A stretch of DNA of 64,000 nt from Marisa cornuarietis (lineage: Eukaryota > Mollusca > Gastropoda > Architaenioglossa > Ampullariidae). Shown here one piece after another: positions 45,663-56,600 of the stretch (its first letter is position 1; each line of letters starts with the position of its first letter). The position numbers and the translations under genes were made by a program. The DNA lies in the NCBI GenBank assembly GCA_004794655.1, contig SMMW01000145.1, positions 1,432,501 to 1,496,500 of the forward strand. The letters run 5' to 3'. The notes below the pieces were generated by a model. That model was given only the letters and a program-made list of their open reading frames with translations. It had not been told where the DNA came from and made no database searches.

Positions 45663-47269
45663 TCTTTCTCTCTAGCATCATGTTACAATAAAAGTATGTA
45701 TTCTCTATGATTTTATGTAACTGTTTTCAAGTGACAGGAAGCTAAGCAATACCTTGACTTACCTGTACTTTCGTCTCACACGTGCTTTCAACGTCCACAA
45801 GACTTTGATTATCCCGTCTGCACAAGACCAAACATTGACAAAGTAAGTGAATCGACATGAAATACAAAGAAATCAACAAAAAATCGTAGGCATGGTATAT
45901 GTAACACATTCTTTATTTGGTTCTTTTGCCACCGCAGTCCTTTATGACAAACAGCAACTTGTAGCTCGTGTTCAATTCTCGTTGGTGTCACCAACTGTGG
46001 CACAGATCAGCTGGTCTTACACCTCTGGAGAATTCAAATGTTACAGAATATGAATACTGTCCAAAATACAGGTAGATATTTTCAAAAGTATGGCCCAGCA
46101 TGGTACATTTCAATAGTTGTCTCTCTAAATCAACCGTCTTATTTTCACTCGTTTTATCATCATGTTGTAATCCTCTACTTCCCTAAATTATTCTAGTGTT
46201 TGTTACTGTATCAATAAATCCAGTGCAACTAGATGACCTGTTGTAAATGACGGTTATATTGCACTGTTGTTTGCTATAAATAGATTCCTTTACTCTTAGT
46301 GACTGCTTTCCAGCCTGTCAGTCAGTCTGCATTTTTCTTTTCTTTTTTAGTCTTTTCTTTTCTTTGTTTTTTCGTCCTGCTTTGTTCCTCCTCATTGCCT
46401 ACTTGTAGTGGCGTAAAAACACCGGAAAAGACTAGGAAATTTCTAGTTAAAACATATTTCTACTTACTTCACTCTGTCTCGCAACGCGCGCTGTTGCCAC
46501 CCCGGGTGTATACAGTCCACACTGAAGCATGGCGAGCCAAGTCTGAAATCTCAGCCAAGTTCGCGAATCACAATAACGGTCCTCCACCGGCTGTAACAGC
46601 GGTTTCCTTTGCTTGCGCGGCAAATAAATCAGCTTTAGATTATTTGCTCGGAAGAAAAAAATATAAAAAAATGTGCCTAGACGAGAGCAGATGCTTATCT
46701 TCACGTGCCTTGGGCTGTGATCGCGGCAGTCAGCCTGCTGCCTGCAAACACTTCTCGCCACTCGGTCACAATGTGTCCCCTTATTTATGACTTAAACAAA
46801 TATTATCAGGTGAGTCAAGGGGCTGTGACAAGTGGCTGTGAAGTGTTGATATCCCAAACAGATTGGATGTAAATATTAAGTGTAGTCTCAGGCACAGTGG
46901 GCGTGGCAACGGTCTGCGAGGACTACTGGTGTTCACGCACACACGTCATCAAAGGACACGACACCTGGCGGAGGAGTGTTAACCAGGAAGGTAGAGAACT
47001 GAAATAACTGACCATATGCAGGCATGGGAGCCGAATGTCTACCTCACACTAACGGAAAGGCAAAGTGTTTCTCTGTGAGATTTGTTGAGTTATAGTTTCC
47101 GATGCCGGGTATTGTTTCAAGGAAAGCTACAAAGATGGAACGGTGGACAACAGGTAGGAGATGAGGCATGGACAGACAGACAAACTCACAGATACAGGTA
47201 ACCGGCGAACAAAACAAATAATTCGATACAGGTGTTTTGGGAGTCGTTTTGTGTACAAACATGATACCA
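45663..47269. other. Tract without recognised gene
   Basis: A plus-strand open frame at 46299-46790 (163 codons) starts with a hydrophobic, signal-like stretch rich in Phe and Ser from T-rich DNA. It has no recognisable domain, so it is not called. Confidence 0.35.
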
Positions 47270-47640
47270 GATTATTGAAATACCCGAAAATACCGTAACA
47301 ATGGTAAAGGGAATCACTAGACCCAAATACACGGCAACATGGTACCCGTGAGTTGACATACCTGATATCACGGCCACATGGTACCCGTGAGTTGATATAC
47401 CTGATACACGGCAACACGGTACCCGTGAGTTGATATACCTGATACACGGCAACACGGTACCCGTGAGTTGATATACCTGATACACGGCAACATGGTGTTA
47501 ATGAGTTGATGTAACTGAACATACGGTAAATGTGTTACAAGTGAGTTGATCTACCTAAATACACGGTCATAGGGTATTGGTGAGTTGATAAGCGAGTTGA
47601 TATACCTGATGCACGGTAAGTCAGGTAACATCGGGACATG
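47270..47640. repeat. 38-bp minisatellite
   Basis: About nine copies of GGTACCCGTGAGTTGATATA + CCTGATACACGGCAACAC. Central copies are nearly identical and outer ones decayed. The reverse-strand frames (repeated VYQLTG) are artefacts. Confidence 0.93.
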
Positions 47641-47689
47641 ACAGTGGCCGGGGAGGTAACAAGTTCCAAACCTTACTCACCTTAATGCT

Positions 47690-47890
47690 CATTGCTGCCT
47701 CACCTCACCTCGCCTCACTGTCAAGAGAATCGGGTACCCACTCCACAGGTGGATAAACTTGGCTGTGAGGGCGTCAGGAGAAAAACTCACTGCAACACAG
47801 GGTATCGAACCGGCTGGTTTGGGAAGTTTTTTTTTTTTTTTTTGGGGGGGGTCAGGCGGCGTTGCTGTAACCACAAGGCTACCTGCTTCA
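47690..47890 (-). mobile_element. tRNA-derived SINE, family 2, copy b
   Basis: On the minus strand, an A-box-like GTAGCCTTGTGGTTACAGC is followed by a C9/A19 run (plus strand 47827-47850) and a canonical B box GGTTCGATACC (complement of 47801-47811). Then come TTTTTCTCCTGACG, GAGTGGGTACCCGATTCTC and GTGAGGCGAGGTGAGG, the same order of parts as the copy at 24438-24670. The homopolymer run lies between the two boxes. Confidence 0.6.
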
Positions 47891-48620
47891 CTCAAACACA
47901 CACGTGGATTGATTAGCCTTATATCAGAAGCGGAGCCGTTAAATTACAAGGCGTGCGGACCTGACTTTAATGTCGGTGAGACAAACGAGGAACAAGTGGA
48001 CTATGATACCCACACATACTCGTACATTCACTTATGTGCGTCCACAAATATTTATGTTCACAGTAAAACCACGCTACACACTCTATATGGACACTACACC
48101 TAATGCTGTGTAGTAACATGTTTTGTTTTGTTTGTGTAGCATGCATGTTGACAGTCCCACAAATCATTTTGTTTACAGTCGCTTTATGCTAACTGTGCGT
48201 AGGTACGCGGCTTGCTTATGGCATTTGACACAAGTATAGAGACAAACTTTCAAGGTATAGTCTCTAGCAGTCAATACAATAAGAAATATCAGTATCGAAA
48301 CTTTTTTCTTTAATTAAACTCCTTATGATTCGCTTCAGCTAGACCGTTTAGAGAATGTCTAACCCTAACCCACATCTGCAAGTGCGTCTTGATTAATCTG
48401 CAAAGTCAACAGCCACTTTAACTTCGACAACCTGACAAGAAGAAAGAAAAAAAAAGATGATAACCCTGCTTTAGAGAGAACTCGTGTCATCGAAGCCACC
48501 CCCACCCCAACAGTAGTTGACCTTTTGATTTGTGTAAGGGGTAGCTAAGACACTCACCACCGCATGTCTTCCGACAGCCACTGAGGGAGAAAGAATAAAA
48601 AGAAGCACAAAATATCCGTT
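47891..48620. other. Tract without recognised gene
   Basis: No supported exon or element. Confidence 0.4.
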
Positions 48621-48624
48621 TCAA

Positions 48625-48680
<56 letters not shown>

Positions 48681-48755
48681 CTATTCAAACAACTAATATT
48701 GTGTTCTCCTGCTTTCCAACTTGAGGTAGGTAGGTAGGTAGGTAGGTAGGTAGGT
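48625..48755. repeat. (AC)n and (GTAG)n microsatellites
   Basis: AC run at about 48626-48680 and seven copies of GGTA at 48725-48754. Confidence 0.95.
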
Positions 48756-49456
48756 CTACTGACTGGACAGCAGCAGCACCTCAGTCACTGGTGCTCAGGT
48801 TTGTGTGTGGCTGCTGACATCTACTCGCCCTGTCAAGGAAAGCTACAATTCCTTTGATGACCACCAAGGTAGCGAGACTAACTTGATGGATGATTATTTC
48901 TTTCCTTCGTAATTGCATCCTTTGTGTGAGCTTGGCGGGTATTGATGCTGTGATTTTCTGTCATCCTCCCTCCATCCCCCCTCCCCGCGCCTGCTTCTCA
49001 TTATCACGAGGCTTGTACAAAGTTGACCTGGCCACGAGTCAGAAACCTTGAGTGGGTAAACACACCCGGCCGGCAAGTGTTGCCCCCAAACAGTGGCGGT
49101 GGACAAACGATCGCTTAGACTGGCTTTAAGCTTTCACTCAACACCAAACGGTCGCCAGGTAAGGTGAGGGGGGACAACGGGCCTCATTATTCCAAGCAGT
49201 CGCCGGGATGGAGCCTGAGGGTGACTTTGCGATCAGGTGAGTTTATCGATTTGGCTGGGATCAAGCATGAAGCCAGGAAAAAGCGTTTTCCTTATCTACT
49301 GACAGGGTCAGGTAGGGACCGTGCACACGTGACTCGGCACAGACGTAGACGAGAAACAAAGGAAAAGCAGATAAGCAAGCAGACTAACAGACAGGCAAAC
49401 AGAGGCAGATAAACACAGAGTAAAACAGGTAATTAGAACAAACTGGCAAGCACACA

Positions 49457-49498
<42 letters not shown>

Positions 49499-49820
49499 TC
49501 GATATGCATACGCAGACTTTAATACATACTTTTTAATTCAAACAAACTTTTTTCTTTTCTTGAAAAACACACATCTAACCTAAAACGAAGTCGTAAATTA
49601 ATGATAATTACAACAATTAGCAGCTGCTTCAGTCCAGTACCATTAGCTGGGAAAGTGTAGGGTCAGAGCTGATCAAATATTATTACAGCTGAAAAGGTCA
49701 GGGATCAGAGCTTGAAAACTCTTTAGTACAGCTGGATAAGTCAATAACCACAGCCGAGTAGATCAAGAACCACCACTAGGTTTCTTGAATTTTATTGTCG
49801 TGTAAGTAAAAAATCGCAGC
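48756..49820. other. Tract with (AC)n
   Basis: An AC microsatellite lies at 49456-49496. Nothing else recognised. Confidence 0.4.
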
Positions 49821-50038
49821 TGTAGCAGTGTAGAAATGCAGCTGTTGACGTATAGAAATGCAGCCGTAGAAGTGTAGAAATGCAGCTGCGGACGTGTATA
49901 AATGCAGCTGTAGAAGTGTAGAAATGCAGCTGTGGAAGTGTAGAAATGCAGCTGTGGAAGTGTAGAAATGCAGCTGTGGAAGTGTAGAAATGCAGCTGTG
50001 GAAGTGTAGAAATGCAGCTGTGGACGTGCAGCTGTCTT
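49821..50038. repeat. 22-bp minisatellite
   Basis: About nine copies of GTGTAGAAATGCAGCTGTGG + AA. Each copy has the palindrome CAGCTG (E-box). Confidence 0.93.
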
Positions 50039-50459
50039 AAGTATAACAGTTTTGAACAGAAATTCAGAACCTTACACGATTGTGAGGCCTATTTCAACAG
50101 AAGTAATAGCAACCAAAAATATTGTTAAACTAGCAGCACTCTGTGAGCATTATGCATGCGTGAATTGCATGCATGTGTATTGTTGGAAATATTGTGGAGC
50201 CTCTTTCTGCTTGTGATTCTATGTCGGGCCGCCCTCACTCCCACCTCTTGTCCTGTGGGAAAGTGCCCATATTTTTTTAAAGAGTCTAAACAATTTTAAA
50301 AAGTTATAGGCATGTATATATATACACACAACACAATTTTCTGTCCACTTCTGTTGACATCAGAGACAGAAATTGTCCTTTGTCGGTAGCTTCCCTGAGT
50401 AAACACAATACAGCCTCACCTCACACCTCACACTGTTACACTCACACTCGCCCATTCCC
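50039..50459. other. Tract without recognised gene
   Basis: Nothing supported. Confidence 0.4.
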
Positions 50460-50945
50460 TCCCTGGTGGGAAGACACCATTTTCAGAGCAACACCATCAG
50501 TGATCAGTGTTCCGATAAGAAAACTAGTTTCTCTCGCCAGTAGGTTCAAGAGACCTCTGGCAGTGCTCAGACACACTTGGCAAAAACACTTCTTGACGAC
50601 CAGGGTTGCCACCTACGGCCAGAGGGTAGAGTTTGGAAATAGGGGTGTAAGCGGGTGAGAGGGGTCTTTGATAATGGTGACAGGTTCTAACCTCATGGCC
50701 ATGATGTATAGACCACTTAATGGTCTTTGTGAAAAGCCAATGATCTTCCTGGCAGTCTTGACCACCCTCATCAAACAAGTTTTATCCTTTATAGAGAGAA
50801 CGCGGGGCCACATGGACACAATGAATGTTAAATACTCTCCATTGGACTGTGATATACAGACTCGAGGACAGGGTGGTATCCTGATGTTCCTCCGTTTTCT
50901 CAGCAGGTACAAGCGCTGATCTGCCTTCCTGCAAACGATGTTAGT
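50460..50945 (-). pseudogene. CR1/L2-like LINE, RT C-terminal remnant
   Basis: On the minus strand from about 50945: KADQRLYLLRKRRNIRIP, then (after degenerate sequence) TCLMRVVKTARKIIGFSQRP, TIIKDPSHPLTPLFPNS and, after a frame change, LWPSGRRWQPW. This is the standard order after the RT domain of CR1/L2-like LINEs (QQRLxFLRKL, AxxIIG, DPSHP, LPSGRRY). It has frame breaks, so it is dead. It matches the type of the nested fragment at 3850-4268. Confidence 0.75.
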
Positions 50946-51462
50946 GTTTTTATGAAAGGATAGTTTGCTGCCTAATACTCTACCAAACTATCTAAAACTT
51001 TGCACCTACTCTATTTTCTCACTTTCAATAACCACTTATGTGGGGACCGATTAATAGTTCTTTTGTTTTAAAAAAGCTTTCATCATTTTGTAAACCTCAA
51101 GAAAAATCCTCGCGAAATAGTCTTTATCCTTGAGATGAGCAACAAACGACAACCGAGGACCTGAGATGTGTTGAGGCTGAGTGCAGGACACGTGGTGATA
51201 GTGTGGTGACTCGTGTGACATGTGGACGAAATGTGCATGAATAGAAAACAAGTGTCTGTACCAGTGACTTGCTATAGCGGCTGTTTTATTCCGGGCTATA
51301 GAGTGTCAAACAGGCAATACTTACTTCTTCCTTCCGTTGTCAGCAGACTGGCAACGTTCTAGTAAATCAGCCAAGACATTGACTAATTGGTTATACACGG
51401 CCCTCGCCATGCACTTAGCAAAGAATAAGTCAATGGTCTGGTCAGGGTTATGGACTTATTTA

Positions 51463-51466
<4 letters not shown>
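50946..51466. other. Tract without recognised gene
   Basis: Nothing supported. Confidence 0.4.

Positions 51467-51535
<69 letters not shown>
51467..51535. repeat. (GT)n microsatellite
   Basis: Nearly 70 bp of uninterrupted GT. Confidence 0.97.
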
Positions 51536-52437
51536 ACTAACGCTGTTGTCCACACCTACTTACCCTTATAGGTTGTCTCTAATCATACGAGCAATCAAAA
51601 GACTGACGGGAGTCCCGCCTACATCAAACATTTAGTTTGTCTGATGGCTGATTGATTGTTTGTTCTGAATGCAGTTTGTTCTGTCGGTATTAAAGGCTGG
51701 TCATTCTTAATAAGTAGTGAGTATAAGCTCAGCCTGAAGCGGACAGAAACCCTTGCTCATGGCCTTGACCTCAGGCTCCATTGGTCATCACCTCCACGAT
51801 TTTTCTCTCCGATTCAAGGGAGACAACATACGGTCCTCCATCTCCCTGTGGCGCAGATAAGGTCAGCAGTGGGGTCGCTGATAAATGTTGTAGCCATTTG
51901 GGAAACAGCAGCTGTTTCGGGTCGACAGCAGAAAAATTGTGAGACATCTTGTGCGCCAGAACAGTCTCAACAGCATAACATCTGGGTTATTATCTTTCTC
52001 TGCATGAAGATCTCTATTTTCCTACTTCTTCTTCTTTTTCTTCATCTACAGTTCCCCTACTACACCTGCCGTAATAAAGCCTTAATTGCTGGTAAGGCAT
52101 AAGACTGATACAACGAACCAAGCCCTACTACCTCAACTACCCCCACTGCAGCTAAAGCTACGTGTACATCAGTCATCAACTAGGGCTGCACAAGAGTTTC
52201 ATTAAACTCTTTGAGCTTTGTGTGTCTGAGAATAATTAGTTAAACTTGATTAAAGACTATTACATTAATAGATAGCTAGACGACATTAGCAGACAGAATA
52301 TTTAAAGGAGAAAAAAGGCACCTGATCAGACGTTAATGGACCCTAAAGTACACCTTTTTGAAAAATATATACAACCCTGTTATCAACCCTGTCCTACAAA
52401 GATTTAGCTAATTGTAATGTAATAGGGGAGAGGGTGT
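51536..52437. other. Tract without recognised gene
   Basis: A plus open frame at 51656-52102 has no recognised domain. Confidence 0.4.
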
Positions 52438-52605
52438 GTTATGCTGAGCAAGTAGCTAAAGCTATATCACCGCAAAGCAGCCGGCTCTGTACACATCTCT
52501 CATATGAAGAGAAAGAGAAGTATGCCTGAGCCGAGATCTGAACCCAGGACAACCAATCTTGACTGTGTTAATGACACCGGGTCACCCTGCTAAGTGCAAA
52601 GAGTC
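52438..52605 (-). mobile_element. tRNA-derived SINE, family 1, copy c (decayed)
   Basis: The minus strand carries the same middle part as the 42-kb copy (complements of GAACCCAGGACAACCAAT and of AGCCGGCTCTGTACA) and a tail with ATATAGCTTTAGCTACTTGC in place of ATATAGCCTTAGTTGCTGGC. It is diverged and lacks a clean A box. Confidence 0.6.
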
Positions 52606-52949
52606 GCTTTGAAGGCGGAGTAAGGAGTTCAATATTAGTGTACCCGCTGACTCCATGCTCTAGGTACGAGGAATTGATACATAGTACGGTGTTGACTTCT
52701 CAGAGGTCAAAGGACACGTCACGTGGTCATTAGTTATGACAGTTCGACTACCGCCTCTACTAACAGACTATTGACCACGAAAACAACAAGTGAAGTTTTG
52801 GTGACAGGTTTTTATCATTTTTATTCATTACTATTTTTGTTTAATTCAAAGCTGATGAGTAAAGGAGAAATTAATAGCTTGAAGCATGGAATGGTACTAG
52901 CTAGAGAACTAGCGAAAGTCCCATGTCACCGAAGTAAACATCCAGCAAT

Positions 52950-53243
52950 GCACGCAGGCTGACGTCACGCCCGGATGACAGGTCAAAGGTCTGAGACAGC
53001 ACGTGCTTCTTCTGCGTAGTGCACGGGCGGGCACCTCCCCAACCTACATCGCCCCCCCCCCCCCTTCACGGTCTCTGTAGTCGCTGCACTGCTTCGCCGA
53101 ACGACGCGCGAGCGCGGAACGTGCCGAGTCATCTGCCACATCGTGTGACGTCATCTCAGTAGTGCCGCCAGCAGTGATGGCGGTGATGGGACAAACGTGA
53201 ATTTGCAAGGACAGTAGAGGAGGTTTTCTTGACCAACATTAGC
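52950..53243 (+). promoter_or_regulatory. ABCC promoter / 5' UTR, CpG-rich, two CREs
   Basis: Clearly more CpG-rich than its surroundings (for example CGACGCGCGAGCGCGG at 53102-53117). Perfect TGACGTCA palindromes lie at 52960-52967 and 53146-53153, 284 and 98 bp before the start codon at 53244. No TATA box is evident. A C13 run lies at 53052-53064. A short upstream ORF (ATG at 53177, 7 codons) may be in the 5' UTR. The transcription start is not known. Confidence 0.55.
53177..53200 (+). CDS. Possible upstream ORF (MAVMGQT)
   Basis: ATG GCG GTG ATG followed by four codons including TGA, 44 bp before the ABCC start codon. Relevant only if the transcript starts upstream of 53177. Confidence 0.3.
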   Translation: MAVMGQT

Positions 53244-53285
53244 ATGGCGAACACGACAATGTTCTGCGGGGACTCGCCACTATGG
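53244..53285 (+). CDS. ABCC1-like: ABCC exon 1
   Basis: ATG context AGCATGG. Reads MANTTMFCGDSPLW, ending before GTAGGA. It resembles the first residues of MRP1 (M..FC..DPLWDWN) in length and in the FC and PLW positions, and the next exon begins with Asp, as in LWD. Confidence 0.85.
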
Positions 53286-53633
53286 GTAGGAAACACTTGT
53301 TTATTTTAGATTATAAGGCTAGGATTGTAACGTAGCTCCACCTACCGGTCAGGGTTGTGAAGGAAAACAATTGTTTTGACAATTCTATGATAAGGTGCGT
53401 GCTAGGGGCTGGGACAGTCACTTTATAAAGTAATAGACAAGTCACGGCACAAGGTGTGTAAGCTGCTGGAACCTGATGTAGACAGAAGACAGAAAGTTCG
53501 AGAAGCCGCTGATAAGCAAGACGAGCCAGAGAACCAGAGCAGACGAGAAATCCGTGTTGACAGTGAAATGTGTACAGACAACCCACGTGGACACAGCGAC
53601 CTTTGACCTCAAAATATAGTCGCTATCATTGCA

Positions 53634-53672
<39 letters not shown>

Positions 53673-56600
53673 TGTGTGTGTATATATATATATATATGTC
53701 TGTGTATTAATGTGTTGGAGCGCGCTTTTGTGTGTAACTCCATTGTTGTATTAAATTAACGTGTGTGAGTGTGCGTGTGTATTGTTATCGTTTCAATGAC
53801 CACATCTGTCATGAGCATGCTCCCAGGCCTTTATTGTCCGACCACGGATATCAATGATAAGATTGATAACATGCTTTGCCACACTTGTATCAGTGTGTGG
53901 ATCAAACACCACAGACTTCATGAATGGAACACAGTGGATAAAATGAAGACAGCGGTCGCCGCTCCTTTCAGCCATTGTGCCCCATCACTGAGTGTTGCTG
54001 CAACACTAGTCACGTGATTGTATAAGTCACGCGATTCATTCTTCGTCGATACAATAGTATTCTAATCACCAGGTTCATTACAGGCAGTTCATTAAGTTCA
54101 TTAATAACACGCTAGTCCATACCCCTCTATCTTCAATTTCCTCAGCTTGTGTTTAATGGGTCGTACCCGATATCTCTGGTTAACCACGTGATGTAACTAA
54201 TTCCACTCAACGAAGACTGTCGCAACAAGTGAGAGGGTGAGTCTGTGCAAAGAACTCCTCACTTCTCCTCTCTGTCATCTCAATACGACCTACAGCATCC
54301 AGCAATCTCCGGAGTTCATCATCAGCTTCCTCACATACGATGACACTATTGTCGACTAGAAGTAAGCCACCACTCACAAACTCCACAAGTACTTAAGAAA
54401 GATCCACAACAGAAAGATAAATTTTGGGATCTTTTTATAAGCACTTTCATCCAAAATATCTCCTTCACACCACGCAAACAGTTCGTTTCTGTTCCTTTGA
54501 CCGCACGACACCTTTTATGGACTCTTTCGCTCCAAAACAGCAGACGACTTTAAATGGTAATCTCCTTCCTCCAAAAGAAATCAAGATGACGTATTCAAAG
54601 ACCCTATTGGAGAGGAACCATCACGTGACTTCCCCAATTCCAATGTCATCACTTTCATTGACACAGACCTGTGAAGGCCTCCTCCTCTTAACATCCAGAC
54701 ATCAGAAGTGTGTCGAAGTTAATTCTCATATCTGAAGATAAGAAGTTATTTACCTGTAGAAACAGTCCTCATGTGATTGCATTATCAGTTAACCCCTTCT
54801 CTCCTCTACCTCAGTTCACTCTCGCTCACCTTTGACTTGTACTTACAGAGTTGTTCCCACTTTGTTCCCCGTTAAACAGTTACTGACAATCATTTACTCT
54901 CAAGGGGCCATAATTGGATTTATAGTAAAGTTTGACAGGTAAAATACAGGACTTCTGCCCTGAGAAATAAATTACCTGAGTTTAATTTGAATAAATTTCC
55001 TGAATGTGTCTGACCACCGCAGGACAGCGACCTGTTCCTCAACAACTCGTTCCCAGAGTTCACAAAATGCTTCCAGATCACAATTGTGACCTTCGTCCCT
55101 AGTGGGTGGCTGTGGCTCGTTGCACCTGTGCACCTTCATTACGTCCTGAGACACAAGTCACGTGTCAACGTCCCACCCAGCAGCCTCAACGTGACCAAGA
55201 TTGTGAGCTTCCTTGGTTATTTCCCTTTGATGATTTTGCGTTTTTTAATCTTTGTGTTTTTGTTTTTTGTTTGTTTTTACATTTTTTACTGTGTTTATTC
55301 CGGCGCACATGCTTAGCTACGGCGATGATTGCTGAAAGATGATAGTTCGTAGACTTAAAGCGGTATAGCACTCATATAAATGATTGCTGCTCACCGTACG
55401 ACCACACTATGCACAAAGATGCTGTTTGACTATCGTAAAAACATTATCTGACTAAAACTATATATCGGGCAGATATTTGCACTATTTACTGTCTACATGC
55501 GCTCTGCCATTTGATCTGTCAACAGTTTCTTTGCTTTGTTCTGCTGCCGCTGTCATTAGCAGAAGGAATCCTGTCAGCAATGGAATACACACAAGAGATT
55601 TTAACACCTGCCTTGTATGCAAATATTGCTTTTAAAAGCCTCACCTATGTACGTTGAAAACGTTTTCAATTTCATTATCCTTACATACAATTCGATATGA
55701 TGAGGTTTTCAATCACTGTTAACGCCGCAGCAGCCATAAGAAATAGCCTTACAGCAACTTCGTTTTCCGAAGAAACATTTTGCTGCAATTAAAAATGTAT
55801 ATTTCTGAAAATGTATATCAAAAAGAACCGTTTTATTTTGAGTCAAACATTCTATTTCCAGGAGAGCACTATTTCCAGTGAAATATTTGTCATTTCGTCG
55901 AAGCAGGTGACAAGTAATGATAAAGTTGTTGGGTGCTTTATTTATAACAAAACCATTTTATTTATGTTGTCAGAATGGAGGTGAAGATCTCTGCACACAT
56001 GTTTTTTTTTTAATTGTTTATTCCATATTTCCTCCTTGTCTCAGCTGCTTGCAGCATTACTCACCAAAATTTCTAGGAAAGCAATGATAGTCTCCCCTTG
56101 TGTACTCTTCATTTTCTGGCTGCTCGACCTTGTGGCTCACACAGTTCCTCTGTATCACCTGATTCTCTCCGAGGTAATCTTTAAGTTAAACAAGTTAACC
56201 TGTGGACACGGTTGTCACTTTTATATAAACTGCATCAAATTATCAGTTTGAAAATCACTGGTATGCAATTTTTTCCACACAGCAGACTAGAACTGTCTAT
56301 AATAGTCAAAACGGTTTCTTGTGAGTGACTTTCATAATTTGAAAGTGAAGAAAAAAGTGCGGAAGCTTATGTTAATTATTTAACACAATTTACTTCTCAT
56401 GTTTATAAATTTCCGTCCACTGAAACACGCTTGGACAATTAGTGAATGGCTACCCACATTGTTTGTGTTGCAGGAGGAGAAGGCTACTCGAAGCATCTTC
56501 GTTCTGTTCTGTGTGCTGTTCAGTGTCCTTGTCCTCCAGTTCCTGCTCAACTGCTGGGCTGAGTCCGTCCCCAGGCTCATAACAGATAAGGTCAGCACAA

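Noticed and set aside
46299..46790. 163-codon plus ORF with hydrophobic start
   Set aside because: The hydrophobic part comes from TTTTCTTTTC-type DNA; no domain, no clear splice or promoter context.
55086..55316. ABCC exon 2 continuing into a hydrophobic reading
   Set aside because: The readthrough after 55202 is T-rich intron; GTGAGC is a good donor and the next TMD0 residues are found in the exon at 55526.
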